Positions 42,172 to 52,300 of a DNA stretch of 64,000 bases are shown in pieces. The notes beneath the pieces are model-generated. The model saw only the letters and a list, made by a program, of their open reading frames with translations, was not told where the DNA came from and searched no databases. Position 1 is the stretch's first letter; each line of letters begins with the position of its first letter. A program made the translations under genes and the position numbers. The stretch comes from Flavobacterium amnicola (GTDB taxonomy: Bacteria; Bacteroidota; Bacteroidia; Flavobacteriales; Flavobacteriaceae): positions 124,001-188,000 of the forward strand of contig NZ_SBKO01000003.1 of the NCBI RefSeq assembly GCF_004122165.1, read 5' to 3'.

Positions 42172-42566
42172 TTTAAAAAACGTTCTATTTGCGGAATAGT
42201 GTCAGGTGCTACGGGTCTTCCTTTTTTAATAGCCACACCCGTTACTTTTGCAGTTAGAATAGTTTTGTTATCAGCAATTCTAATAATGTTTTGGTGAAAA
42301 ACGACTTTTAAGTTGCCTTCTTTTTCGGCAGCTACTTCAATTTTGAATTTATCACGACTCACCAACGAATTTTTAAAATTCATTTCGATGTTTTTGACAA
42401 CCAATAAAATATTATTTTGAGCAAATTCAACAAAATCAATTCCATGGTGATGTAAGAATTCATGACGAGCATGCTCTAAATAATTTTGATAAACCGAATT
42501 GTTTACGATGCTTTGTACATCCAATTCGTAATCTCTTACATCCATTTCAATTGAAAACTTTTCCAT
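42168..42566 (-). CDS. YbgC/FadM-type acyl-CoA thioesterase
   Basis: A 132-residue hotdog-fold protein: the signature DVRDYELDVQSIVNNSVYQN (about 9-28) and YLEHARHEFLHHHGIDF contain the substrate and catalytic region, then GVAIKKGRPVAPD near the C-terminus. It would hydrolyse acyl-CoA thioesters. It follows the ABC transporter gene by 3 bp, so they probably share a transcript. Confidence 0.9.
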   Translation of the reverse strand: MEKFSIEMDVRDYELDVQSIVNNSVYQNYLEHARHEFLHHHGIDFVEFAQNNILLVVKNIEMNFKNSLVSRDKFKIEVAAEKEGNLKVVFHQNIIRIADNKTILTAKVTGVAIKKGRPVAPDTIPQIERFLN

Positions 42567-42569
42567 TTT

Positions 42570-44342
42570 TTAAGGGTTAATTTCTTCTTCTTCTTCTTCG
42601 TGATTTATAAACTGAGCTTCATACAATTTTCTGTAATAGCCTTCTTCTTTTTGTAATAAGTTTTGATGATTGCCTTCCTCTACTACAATTCCTTTGTCTA
42701 ATACTACAATTTTATCAGCATTAATTACGGTGGCCAATCGGTGAGCAATGACGATTGAAGTACGGTTTTTGGTCAACGTTACCGTCGCTTTTTGAATCAT
42801 TTCTTCCAAATAAGCATCGATTGAGGATGTGGCTTCGTCTAAAATCAAAATGCTTGGATTACTCAAATAGGCACGCAAGAATGCAATTAACTGTCGTTGT
42901 CCAGAGGATAACATATTGCCTCGTTCCTTCACATTATAATCGTAATTTTCGGGCAAGCTCATAATAAAGTCGTGCGCACCAATTTCTTTCGCGGCTTTAA
43001 TGACTTCTTCTCTTGAAATCGATTCGTTATTCAGTGTAATATTATTGTGAATAGTGTCGGCAAAAAGGAAAACATCTTGTAACACGACGGCGATTTGTTT
43101 GCGTAAACTGTCTAAAGTGAAATTTTGAATGTTTTTATCATCAATAGAGATGGCTCCCGATTTAATATCGTAAAAACGGTTCAGTAAATTAATTATAGTT
43201 GATTTTCCAGCACCTGTAGCTCCAACTATAGCAATCGTTTCCCCTTTATGTACAGAGAGATTGATGCTTTTCAAGACCTCTTCATCCGGTTTGTAACCAA
43301 AAGTTACATTTTCGAAGTTGATTTTTCCTTCAAATTTTGGAGCCATTTGAGTGCCGTTGCTTTCGATATGTTTTTCAGAATCCAATACTTCAAAAACACG
43401 ATTGGCTGCAATCATTCCCATTTGCATCTCGTTGAATTTATCGGCAATTTGACGCAACGGCGTAAAAAAGATGGCGATGTACATATTGAATGCCATTAAA
43501 TCACCCAACTCGGTTACAGGATCCCTTTTTAAGACTAAAATTGAACCAAAATAAATGATTAAACTCAACGTTAATGCAGAAATAATATCGGCAATTGGAA
43601 AGAAGATGGAGTTGTACCAAACGTTTTTTACCCAGGCTTTTCGGTGTAAATTATTGATTTCTTTAAACTTTTTATATTCGGTTTCTTCGCGTGTAAAAAG
43701 CTGTACGATTTTCATTCCTGAAACACGTTCTTGTACGAATGTATTCATATTGGCCACTTGGTTACGAACTTCTTCGAAAGCATCTTTCATTTTCACTTGG
43801 AAAATACGAGTGGCGTAGATCAAAATTGGCATGGCAGCCACAACAATCATCGTCAATTTCCAATTCATATATAACATAAACCCAAGAATGACGACCATTT
43901 TGAGCAAGTCAGAGATAATCATAAACAATCCTTGACTAAAAATTCGGGCGATGGCTTCAATATCAGAAACCGAACGTGTGATTAGTTTGCCAACAGGTTC
44001 GTGATCGTAATAACTTATTTTGAAACTGGTTAAATGTTTGAATAATTTAATTCGGATGTCTTTCACAATATCTTGTCCCAAAACATTGGCCCAATACACA
44101 AAATAAAACTGGGCTAAAACTTCCAAAAACAACGTAATTCCCATGATGATCGTCATGATAATGAATCCGTTTACTTTTTTAGGGATAACGTAATCATCAA
44201 TAATATCTTTCAATAAATAGGGGCGAAGTGCAGCAAAAATAGAGAGCAAAATAGCCCATGCAATAACACTGTTATAGCGCCATTTATAGGGTTTTGTATA
44301 TTCTAAAATCCGTTTGAATAAACGGGTATCAAATGCTTTCAT
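42570..44342 (-). CDS. ABC exporter, fused permease/ATPase (MsbA-like)
   Basis: A 590-residue half-transporter that works as a dimer. Six membrane helices (about 20-310) are followed by the ATPase domain: Walker A GATGAGKST (about 372-380), Q-loop LQDVFLFADT, signature MLSSGQRQLIAFLRAYLS, Walker B ILILDEATSSID and switch His VIAHRL. The layout is like MsbA/lipid A flippase exporters, but substrate specificity cannot be predicted. It overlaps truA by 4 bp (ATGA-type) and leads to the thioesterase gene. Confidence 0.94.
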   Translation of the reverse strand: MKAFDTRLFKRILEYTKPYKWRYNSVIAWAILLSIFAALRPYLLKDIIDDYVIPKKVNGFIIMTIIMGITLFLEVLAQFYFVYWANVLGQDIVKDIRIKLFKHLTSFKISYYDHEPVGKLITRSVSDIEAIARIFSQGLFMIISDLLKMVVILGFMLYMNWKLTMIVVAAMPILIYATRIFQVKMKDAFEEVRNQVANMNTFVQERVSGMKIVQLFTREETEYKKFKEINNLHRKAWVKNVWYNSIFFPIADIISALTLSLIIYFGSILVLKRDPVTELGDLMAFNMYIAIFFTPLRQIADKFNEMQMGMIAANRVFEVLDSEKHIESNGTQMAPKFEGKINFENVTFGYKPDEEVLKSINLSVHKGETIAIVGATGAGKSTIINLLNRFYDIKSGAISIDDKNIQNFTLDSLRKQIAVVLQDVFLFADTIHNNITLNNESISREEVIKAAKEIGAHDFIMSLPENYDYNVKERGNMLSSGQRQLIAFLRAYLSNPSILILDEATSSIDAYLEEMIQKATVTLTKNRTSIVIAHRLATVINADKIVVLDKGIVVEEGNHQNLLQKEEGYYRKLYEAQFINHEEEEEEINP

Positions 44343-45082
44343 TCTTGTTTAATGTATGGATACGTAATTTTTGTTAAAAACAATCCTTGTGCGGGTACCG
44401 AAAAGCCAGCTTTTTTACGACTTTTACTTTCAATTATTTTTATAAAATCGTCGGTATTAATTTTATGTAAGCCAATATTAACTAAAGTTCCCACAATGGC
44501 GCGAACCATATTTCGTAAGAATCTATCGGCAGTTATGGTAAAGATAAGGGTATTGTTTTCTTTTTTCCAATAGGCTTCAGTTATTTTACAATTGTATGTA
44601 AAAACATCAGTATTCGTCTTGGAAAAACATTCAAAATCGGTAAAATCTAATAATAATTTGGCCGCTGCATTCATCGCATCAACATCTAAATCATGATGAT
44701 AAAACCAAGCCAATTCGGTATTAAAAACATTTTTTTGGGTAGCAATATGATAATGGTAGGTTCTTGAAGTCGCATCAAAACGTGCATGTGCATCATGGTG
44801 AACCGGAATGATTTTAAAAATGGAGATGTCTTTTGGTAAAAAGGAATTGGCTTTGTAGGTCAGTTTTTCAATGTCCAATTCTTTTTCAGTATCGAAATGC
44901 CCATACATTTGTGAAGCGTGAACACCAGTATCGGTACGTCCTGCGCCAACAATTTCGATTTCTTCTTGCAGTAATGTTGAAAAGACTTTGTTTAATGTTT
45001 CTTGTACCGAAACCGCATTGGGTTGGTATTGCCAACCATGGTAATGGGTCCCGTTATATGCAAATTCTAGGAAATATCTCAA
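44339..45082 (-). CDS. truA: tRNA pseudouridine38-40 synthase TruA
   Basis: A 247-residue tRNA-modifying enzyme. The catalytic Asp lies in GAGRTDTGVHASQMYGHF; RYFLEFAYNGTHYHGWQ opens the fold; FECFSKTNTDVFTYNC and FLRNMVRAIVGTLVNIGL are further TruA blocks. I place the start at the TTG 45080-45082 (MRYFLEF..): an upstream TTG at 45098-45100 lies in the -7 element and would add six unconserved residues. It overlaps the ABC exporter gene by 4 bp. Confidence 0.95.
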   Translation of the reverse strand: MRYFLEFAYNGTHYHGWQYQPNAVSVQETLNKVFSTLLQEEIEIVGAGRTDTGVHASQMYGHFDTEKELDIEKLTYKANSFLPKDISIFKIIPVHHDAHARFDATSRTYHYHIATQKNVFNTELAWFYHHDLDVDAMNAAAKLLLDFTDFECFSKTNTDVFTYNCKITEAYWKKENNTLIFTITADRFLRNMVRAIVGTLVNIGLHKINTDDFIKIIESKSRKKAGFSVPAQGLFLTKITYPYIKQE

Positions 45083-45097
45083 TTTAAAATCTTTTTG

Positions 45098-45105
45098 CAA
45101 AGATA
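45098..45105 (-). promoter_or_regulatory. -7 element of truA, fixes its start
   Basis: Minus-strand TATCTTTG (TAnnTTTG) ends 15 nt before the TTG start chosen for truA, excluding the more distant TTG. Confidence 0.5.
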
Positions 45106-45149
45106 AAGAAATGATTTAAGATTGCTTTGTTCCTTGCTAGTTCAAATAA

Positions 45150-45178
45150 AAAAAAACAGAGAACCTAAGTTCTCTGAA
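45150..45178 (-). terminator. Terminator of the basic/aromatic exported protein gene
   Basis: CAGAGAAC (45157-45164), loop CTAA, GTTCTCTG (45169-45176) with a T tract on the minus strand; it lies 20 bp after the stop at 45199. Confidence 0.75.
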
Positions 45179-45198
45179 TTTCTAATTAAGTAGATGAA

Positions 45199-45759
45199 TT
45201 AACGTCTTCCGTGACCACGACCGTTCCCACCTCCTGAGTTTCCTCTGTCGTTATCATTGTCTTTTTTATAATGACCATGTGCATTTCCATTTCCTCTTTT
45301 TTCATAACGGTCATTATCATAATTTCTATAGTCTCTTCTGTCGGAAACGGCTACATAGTTACCTCTTCGATTATAGTTTGGGCCATAATATTCTTGACGG
45401 TAGTTTCTGTAGTTATCTCTCCAGTAATAATTTCTGTGATGGTTGAAATGTGCCCAAGGGGAATTTCCTCTATAATCAATAACTACTCGATGTGCTCTAT
45501 TGATATCATATCCGTGGCAATATTCTGGTAAATAACGAGAACGTAGCCATCCGTGAGGTCCATAATAAATGTATACTTCGGCAAAATTATCGTAGTAGCA
45601 TTCTAATTCAGGTAAATATACATACTGAACTCTGTCTTCATAATAGTGTCCGCACCAGTCAGGACGTGAGCCAATATTTAAACTAACAGAAACTTGTGCG
45701 TTAGATTGCAATGTAAAAGACATCAACATGGCTCCTATAATAATTTGTAAATTTTTCAT
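45199..45759 (-). CDS. Exported Tyr/Arg/Asn-rich protein, function unknown
   Basis: A 186-residue protein with a signal peptide ending LQSNAQ (about 21). The mature part has a folded first half (CGHYYEDRVQYVYLPELECY, WLRSRYLPEYCHGYDINRAH) and a low-complexity tail rich in Tyr, Asn, Arg, His and Gly (NRRGNYVAVSDRRDYRNYDN, ending RGHGRR). Such basic tails may bind nucleic acid, polysaccharide or metals, but nothing proves this. It is flanked by a terminator and sits alone. Confidence 0.7.
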   Translation of the reverse strand: MKNLQIIIGAMLMSFTLQSNAQVSVSLNIGSRPDWCGHYYEDRVQYVYLPELECYYDNFAEVYIYYGPHGWLRSRYLPEYCHGYDINRAHRVVIDYRGNSPWAHFNHHRNYYWRDNYRNYRQEYYGPNYNRRGNYVAVSDRRDYRNYDNDRYEKRGNGNAHGHYKKDNDNDRGNSGGGNGRGHGRR

Positions 45760-45856
45760 ATTAATTGGTTTTTAGTTATGGGTACTATATAAACGTTTAT
45801 GTTTGATAATTAGTATCCAATTACTGTGCCAAAAAATAGAATGAGTAAAGTTGAAA

Positions 45857-46438
45857 TTATAATTTTAACAAATATTGATAGACTTTTTCAGTGGGTAAAC
45901 CCACGACATTTGTATAGGAACCTTCTATTTTTGAAATGCCAATAAGGCCAATCCAGTCTTGTATTCCGTAGCTTCCTGCTTTGTCAAAAGGTTGGTAGTT
46001 TTCTAAATAAAAATGGATGGCTTCGTCCGATAAATCTCCAAAAGTAACTTTGGTTACATCGTTGATGATTTCTGTTTTAGTGGCTGTTTTAAAACAAACG
46101 GATCCAATCACTTCATGGGTAGCATTGGCCAAACTTTTAAGCATTTGAAAAGCATCTTCATAGTCTTTGGGTTTTCCCAACGCTTGATTGTTATGCCAGA
46201 CCAAGGTATCGCTGGTGATGAGTAGTTCGTTGTCTTGTAGTTCATTATCGAATGCGGCAGCTTTCAATTCTGCTAAAAAATCGGTTATTTCAAGATGCTG
46301 TAAGTTTTCAGGGTAAATTTCTTCAATTTCTTTTAATCGAATTTCAAAATCGAAACCAAATTCTTTAAAAAATTGTTGTCTACGAGGCGACCCCGATGCT
46401 AGAATAATTTTGGTGTTTTTTAATTTATTGCGCAGCAT
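45857..46438 (-). CDS. maf: Maf family nucleotide pyrophosphatase
   Basis: A 193-residue enzyme of the Maf/YhdE group that hydrolyses dTTP/UTP or modified nucleotides. The opening ILASGSPRRQQFFKEFGFDF holds the SPRR phosphate loop; LLITSDTLVWHNNQALGKPK gives the metal-binding region and YGIQDWIGLIGI the catalytic pocket. It overlaps the UbiA gene by 14 bp and ends the four-gene DUF2520-HAD-UbiA-Maf run. Confidence 0.93.
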   Translation of the reverse strand: MLRNKLKNTKIILASGSPRRQQFFKEFGFDFEIRLKEIEEIYPENLQHLEITDFLAELKAAAFDNELQDNELLITSDTLVWHNNQALGKPKDYEDAFQMLKSLANATHEVIGSVCFKTATKTEIINDVTKVTFGDLSDEAIHFYLENYQPFDKAGSYGIQDWIGLIGISKIEGSYTNVVGLPTEKVYQYLLKL

Positions 46439-47351
46439 AATATTTCATATTTATTCCGATCACGGCAATGGCAATAATTCCTAAAAAGATAATGAGTTTT
46501 AAAACATCACTTAAGTGAGCATATTCTTTTTTGTTTTTTGCCGACCAGATTTTCATCGAAAAATACAATAATGGGCCAATTAGAAATCCTAAAATGTAAA
46601 CGGTAGCAAATTGTAATTCAAATAAATTGACGTACATATAATACAGAATACAAATCGTAGGAATAAAACTTAATCCGAATACTAATTTAGTGGTTCTTGC
46701 TACTCCCAAAGCAACAGGTAATGTTTGAATTCCGTTGTTGTAATCACCGTTTACATCTTCTAAATCTTTCACCATTTCACGTAACAGATTAATGATAAAA
46801 GCGATAATCGAAAAATCAATTAGAACAGAAAAAACGGGAAGCATTTGTTCTCTATTGGTCATGTCTGTAGCTGGAAAAATCATAAACAAATCGATTATTA
46901 AAATACTAAAAGCCAATAAAAAGGCGACTACAATATTTTTGACAATCATTATTTGTTTGAAACTTGTTGAATAAATATACAGTAAGGCCGCACATAGAAT
47001 GAAAACAGTCACAAAATTAGGGCGACCAATTATTTTTGATAAATAAAAACCAATTCCGACACCAATAATAGAAAAGGCTACATATAAGTTGTAGGCAAAA
47101 TTTTCGGAAATGCTATGACCCACAATGGCTTTTTTAGGTTTATTAATCCCATCAACATCTTGGTCCATAATATCATTAATAATATACCCGCCAGCGGCAA
47201 TACAAACGGTTGAAATGATGAGTAAATAGTATTGCCAAAGCGCTAAAGCCAAAGGAATATCCTGCATTTTTAAAAAACCAAAAAGAATGACTAATTGCAT
47301 AAAAGCAAGCAGTAATAAGTTTTTGTAACGTATGAGGTTGAGGTATTTCAT
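46425..47351 (-). CDS. UbiA-family prenyltransferase (GGGP-type)
   Basis: A 308-residue inner-membrane enzyme with about nine helices. The two acidic motifs are NDIMDQDVDG (about 60-69) and REMVKDLEDVNGDYNNGIQT (about 190-209), the DxxxD Mg/prenyl-diphosphate sites. Bacteroidota relatives are annotated geranylgeranylglycerol-phosphate geranylgeranyltransferase-like, but the acceptor is not established. Gene order DUF2520, HAD phosphatase, UbiA, Maf is conserved in the phylum, as far as I recall. Confidence 0.9.
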   Translation of the reverse strand: MKYLNLIRYKNLLLLAFMQLVILFGFLKMQDIPLALALWQYYLLIISTVCIAAGGYIINDIMDQDVDGINKPKKAIVGHSISENFAYNLYVAFSIIGVGIGFYLSKIIGRPNFVTVFILCAALLYIYSTSFKQIMIVKNIVVAFLLAFSILIIDLFMIFPATDMTNREQMLPVFSVLIDFSIIAFIINLLREMVKDLEDVNGDYNNGIQTLPVALGVARTTKLVFGLSFIPTICILYYMYVNLFELQFATVYILGFLIGPLLYFSMKIWSAKNKKEYAHLSDVLKLIIFLGIIAIAVIGINMKYYAAQ

Positions 47352-47364
47352 TTGTGTGTTTGAT

Positions 47365-47892
47365 TTAAAAAAACTTTCCGTTAAAATAAGTATTCCATTT
47401 GCCTTGCACCTTCATGACTTGTTCAATAACGTCGCGAACAGCACCCTTTCCTCCATTGATATGGGAAATGTAGTTTGAAATGGATTTGATTTCCGGGCTG
47501 GCATCTTGTGGGCAAGTTGGCAAGCCTACCAATTGCATGATGTGATAATCTGGGATATCATCACCCATATATAATACTTGTTCGGGTTTGATGTTGTATG
47601 CGTTTGTATATTCGTTGAAGGTTTTTACTTTATCTGGTGATCCTAGATGAATATCATTAATACCTAAGTTTTTTAATCGGATTCGTACCCCTTCGTTACT
47701 TCCTCCTGAAATGATACACACATGGTACCCACTTTCAATAGCAGCTTTCATGGCAAATCCGTCGCGAATATTCATTTCGCGAAGCATTTCACCTGTTGGA
47801 GTTATATGTACTGTTCCATCGGTTAAAACGCCATCCACATCAAAAACAAAAGTGGTGATGTCGTTCATAATTTCTTTATAGCTTTTTGCCAT
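47365..47892 (-). CDS. KdsC-like HAD phosphatase
   Basis: A 175-residue cap-less HAD enzyme. The nucleophile motif FVFDVDGVLTDGT (DxD) opens it; IISGGSNEGVRIR is motif II and YMGDDIPDYHIM the Mg-binding GDD motif IV. This is the KdsC class (KDO-8-phosphate phosphatase, LPS core), although N-acylneuraminate-9-phosphatases look alike. I choose ATG 47892 (MAKSYKEIMND); it overlaps the upstream DUF2520 gene by 17 bp. Confidence 0.92.
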   Translation of the reverse strand: MAKSYKEIMNDITTFVFDVDGVLTDGTVHITPTGEMLREMNIRDGFAMKAAIESGYHVCIISGGSNEGVRIRLKNLGINDIHLGSPDKVKTFNEYTNAYNIKPEQVLYMGDDIPDYHIMQLVGLPTCPQDASPEIKSISNYISHINGGKGAVRDVIEQVMKVQGKWNTYFNGKFF

Positions 47893-48637
47893 TATCAATA
47901 ATTGATTTGGTTAGTATTTTATAGATTTCCTTTTGAGTTGTCTCCTGAAGGAAATTCAAGTGCGCGTTTATCGTTTGTGTGTCGTTGCGTTTCGCTGGAC
48001 CAGTTTGTGCTTCGACGGGTGTGAGTGTTTTGATTTTGTTTGCCGTTTCGATGATTAGAGGTTGCAAAATTTCAAAAGGAATTTCGTTTTCATCACAAAT
48101 TTTATTTCCGATTGCATACAAATGATTCACAAAGTTGCATGAAAATACAGCGGCAACATGCAATGCTTTGCGTTGTTCTGAATTAATATTGAAAATTTTT
48201 TCAGATATTGATTTTCCAACTTTTTCTAATAATTGATAATCGGTTTCGTTTTCGGCTTCTATACAAATGGGAATTTCACTAAAATCGACCGATTTGTTTT
48301 TGGAAAATGTCTGCAACGGATAAAAAACACCACGTTTGTTCTTTTCGTTTAATTCCGAAATTGCAACACTTCCAGAAGTGTGTACCACCAATTTTTTTTC
48401 AAACGGAATTTGATTGGAAACTGCATGAACAGCTGTGTCGGTTACCGATATAATGTATAAATCTGCTTCTTTCAGCTGTTCAAAATCGTTTGTGATTTTT
48501 GAAGCCTCAAAATTTTTAATGTCTGCGTCTAAATTTCTAGAAAACACTTGTATAACATCAACAGTTTCGCTTTTGACGAAAGCCGAAATTAAATGTTGTG
48601 CTACATTTCCGGATCCAATAATTACCACTGAAATCAT
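47876..48637 (-). CDS. Rossmann-like / DUF2520 protein
   Basis: A 253-residue protein with an N-terminal NAD(P)-binding Rossmann fold (VVIIGSGNVAQHLISAF, residues about 4-20) and a C-terminal helical DUF2520 domain (ALHVAAVFSCNFVNHLYAIG, about 160-179). The family resembles 6-phosphogluconate/ketopantoate reductase-like enzymes; actual substrate unknown. First gene of the DUF2520-HAD-UbiA-Maf operon. Confidence 0.92.
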   Translation of the reverse strand: MISVVIIGSGNVAQHLISAFVKSETVDVIQVFSRNLDADIKNFEASKITNDFEQLKEADLYIISVTDTAVHAVSNQIPFEKKLVVHTSGSVAISELNEKNKRGVFYPLQTFSKNKSVDFSEIPICIEAENETDYQLLEKVGKSISEKIFNINSEQRKALHVAAVFSCNFVNHLYAIGNKICDENEIPFEILQPLIIETANKIKTLTPVEAQTGPAKRNDTQTINAHLNFLQETTQKEIYKILTKSIIDNGKKL

Positions 48638-48801
48638 TTGGCTAAAGTAATAAAAAATGAAATGGTAAGAAAATGAAGGCTAATTCTCTGTAAATCGACT
48701 TTTTAACAAAAAATGTTTATATGTTTTTGTTAAAAATGTTTGATGAAATGAAAAAGATAGTATTTTCGACTTTCAGAACTTAACCTATAAATATTAGTAT
48801 T

Positions 48802-49245
48802 ATGAAAAAAGGATTGACCGTTATTATGTTTTTATTCTGTGCGATGACAGGATTTAGCCAAATTAAAGTCTTACCAACAACACCTCTTGAAAGATTGGGT
48901 AGAGTAGGTGTGAGCGATATTTATGTACAAAAAGAAGGTGATACTTATACTTTTTTTTACAAGAATATAGAAAATAAAGAGGATATAAACATTCGTAATT
49001 TTTCGTTTAAAAACGTTGAAAACGATTACGAAAACTTATATAAAATTATTATAGATGGTTTTAATGCTTCGCCGATGTATGACATCAAATTGGAATTACC
49101 AAATGATTATGTATGGTTACATTATACCAAAACTACTGCAAAAACTACGGTACAGTTTATGACAACCAACAAGGTAACTTCTTCTACAGGTATTTCGGAG
49201 ATGATGAATATTGACGATGTTAAAAAATTATTTGAAAAGTCATAA
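48802..49245 (+). CDS. Exported hypothetical protein
   Basis: A 147-residue protein with signal peptide MKKGLTVIMFLFCAMTGFSQ. The mature region (LGRVGVSDIYVQKEGDTYTF, YDIKLELPNDYVWLHYTKTT) is beta-rich and has no recognised motif. A terminator follows. A 164-bp upstream gap holds no other gene. Confidence 0.7.
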   Translation: MKKGLTVIMFLFCAMTGFSQIKVLPTTPLERLGRVGVSDIYVQKEGDTYTFFYKNIENKEDINIRNFSFKNVENDYENLYKIIIDGFNASPMYDIKLELPNDYVWLHYTKTTAKTTVQFMTTNKVTSSTGISEMMNIDDVKKLFEKS

Positions 49246-49265
49246 TTTTCTTTTTCAAAAATATA

Positions 49266-49297
49266 GAAAGCGAAATCAATCTGGTTTCGCTTTTTTA
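49266..49297 (+). terminator. Terminator after the exported hypothetical gene
   Basis: AAAGCGAAA (49267-49275) pairs with TTTCGCTTT (49285-49293) and is followed by T run, 21 bp beyond the stop. Confidence 0.8.
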
Positions 49298-49354
49298 TTT
49301 GTTAAAAATCCTTAAAATTCTATCGTTTTAAACTCGTTTGACAAACAAATTAAG

Positions 49355-49362
49355 TATTTTTG
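49355..49362 (+). promoter_or_regulatory. Putative -7 element of ccsBA
   Basis: TATTTTTG (TAnnTTTG), 26 nt before the ATG. A TTTG at 49337-49340 is only 14 nt upstream, closer than normal. Confidence 0.4.
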
Positions 49363-49388
49363 TTCCACTTTAATTTGAATTTCCAAAC

Positions 49389-52300
49389 ATGGACAAAAAA
49401 ATACTTTCCTTCCTATTTTCTACTCGATTAATGGCCGTATTGTTTATTGTTTTTGCTGCTGCAATGGCTGCAGGAACATTTATTGAAGATGCCTATAATA
49501 CAGATACCGCAAGAGTGATTGTTTATAACGCTTGGTGGTTTGAAGTTATCATGGTTTTCTTTATGATTAACTTTTTAGGGAACATAAAGCGTTATCAATT
49601 ATACAAAAAAGAAAAGTGGGCAACTTTAACCTTGCATTTATCTTTCATCTTAATTTTATTGGGAGCTTTTATAACCCGATATATTAGTTACGAAGGAGTT
49701 ATGCCTATTCGCGAAGGAGCTACCGAAAATCAAGTATTTTCAGATAGAACTTATTTGACAATGTTGGTAGACGGACAACACGAAGGAGAATTAAAAAGAC
49801 GCACCTTCGAAAAACCATTATTGCTTTCAGGAGCGGTTGATAATAGTTTTACCGATAACTATACTTTTGATAAAATTCCATTTAAAGTCGAGTTAGTCGA
49901 TTTTATCATGGGTGCCACCGAAGTTGTAAAACCAGATGTTAAAGGTGTACTTTTCCTTAAAATGGTGGAAGCTGGCTCAGGAAAACGACACGAACACTTT
50001 TTGAAAGAAGGAGAAGTACAAAGCATTCACAACATTCTTTTTGCGTTAAATAAATATACTAAAGGTGCTGTAAACATTACTATTGATGATAAATCTTCTT
50101 CCATTGAAACCCCTTTTGATGGAAATTTTATGCGAATGGCCGATCAAATGAAAGGAAATGTAGTAAAAGACACCAAAGCCGAATTAATGTATCGTTCTTT
50201 GTATAATGTGGGCGGAACCCAATTTGTCTTTCCCGAAGCCGCTACTAAAGGTGTGAAAGAGTACAAATCAAATGGAAATTACAAAGACAAAGAAAGTAAC
50301 GACGCCATTGTTTTAAAAATTTCGAATGAAGGAAAAGAAAAAACAATTACGCTTTTAGGTCAAAAAGGTAGTGCCGGAGAACCTCAAGCTTTTAAACAAG
50401 GAAACTTAGAATACACGATTTTTTACGGAAGTAAAGTGTATGAATTACCATTTAAAATTCAACTGAATAAATTTACAGCTTCAAAATATCCAGGAACGGA
50501 TAAAAGCTATTCTGCATTTGAAAGTTTAGTGACTATTAAAGATGAGAAACCATTTGTGACGCGTATTTTTATGAATAATGTCTTAGATCATAAAGGCTAT
50601 CGCTTTTTTCAGTCAGGTTTCGATCCGGATGAGAAAGGAACTAAATTATCTGTAAATCATGATTACTGGGGAACTTGGATTACTTATATTGGGTATTTCT
50701 TATTGTATTTCGGAATGATGGCCATTCTATTTACCAAGCATTCTCGTTTTGCCGATTTGAAACAAAAATTAGAAAAAGTAAAAGCAAAAAAAGCGAGTTT
50801 AATTTCTGTTTTAGCATTATTGGTTTCCTTTAATGGATTTTCTCAAGAGCACAATCATAAAAAAGCCATCCCAACCGAGCAACAAATAGATACCATCTTA
50901 AAAAAATATTTGGTTCCAGATGAACAAGCGGCAAAATTCGGTCGACTGATTATTCAGGATGCGGGAGGAAGAATGAAGCCAATTAATACGTTCTCTTCCG
51001 AATTATTGCGTAAAGTTAGTAAAAGTGATACCTACAAGGATATGAATTCCGATCAGGTTTTCTTGTCAATGACGCAATTTCCTCAAGTATGGTACGAAGT
51101 GCCTATCATTTATTTAAAAAGAGGAAATGATAGTATTCGTAAATTAATCGGAGTAGAGAAAGAGGCAAAATACGCTAAGTTAATTAACTTCTTTGACGAT
51201 AAAGGAAATTATAAATTAAGCCAACAACTGGATAAAGCCTATAAAGCAGCGGTACCCAATGCTTTTGAAAAAGATTTCATTGAAGCAGATAAGAAGGTGA
51301 ATTTGTTATACTCGGCAATTTCGGGGCAAATCTTAAAAATATTCCCAATTCCGAATGATAAAAACAACAAATGGGTGAGTTTCTTGGAAGTCAATGAACC
51401 AACTGGAACTGCTATCGATACCGTTAAAAATGTATTGCCATTTTATTTGAATTCATTGGACAAAGCGACTCTTTCTAAAGATTATAAATTGACCAATAGT
51501 TTGGTAATTGGTTTAGAAAATTATCAGAAGAAATTTGGAAGTAAAGTGCGTCCAACAGATAAACAAATCGATTTAGAAATAGCCTATAACAAACACGATA
51601 TTTTTAAGAAATTGTACTCTTGGTACATGTATGCTGGAGTGTTGATGTTTGTGTTTGTAATCATCAGTATCTTCAACAGCAAAAAATGGGTGGTATATGG
51701 AGTTAAAACCTTCCATGTCATTTTAGGATTATTGTTTGTTTTACATACATTAGGCTTAATTGCTCGTTGGTACATTTCGGGGCATGCACCTTGGAGTAAT
51801 GCCTATGAATCGATGATTTATGTGGGTTGGTCGATTATGTTTTTCGGATTGGCTTTCGGAAGAAAATCAGCTTTAACAGTTGCCTCTACGGCTTTTGTAG
51901 CGGCTATGATTTTAATGATTGCTCATTGGAATTGGATGGACCCTCAAATTGCCAACTTACAGCCTGTTTTAAACTCGTATTGGTTAATGATTCACGTAGC
52001 CGTAATTGTAGCAAGTTACGGTCCGTTTGCATTGGGTGCGATTCTAGGTTTGGTAGCCTTATTACTGATGTTGTTTACCAATAAAAACAACAAAAAAATA
52101 ATGGATTTAAACATCAAAGAAATTACGTATATCAATGAAATGGCACTTACGGTTGGATTAGTAATGCTAACAATTGGAAACTTTTTAGGTGGACAGTGGG
52201 CCAATGAAAGTTGGGGACGTTATTGGGGTTGGGATCCTAAGGAAACATGGGCTTTAATTAGTATTATGGTCTATGCTTTTGTAATTCACATGCGTTTTGT

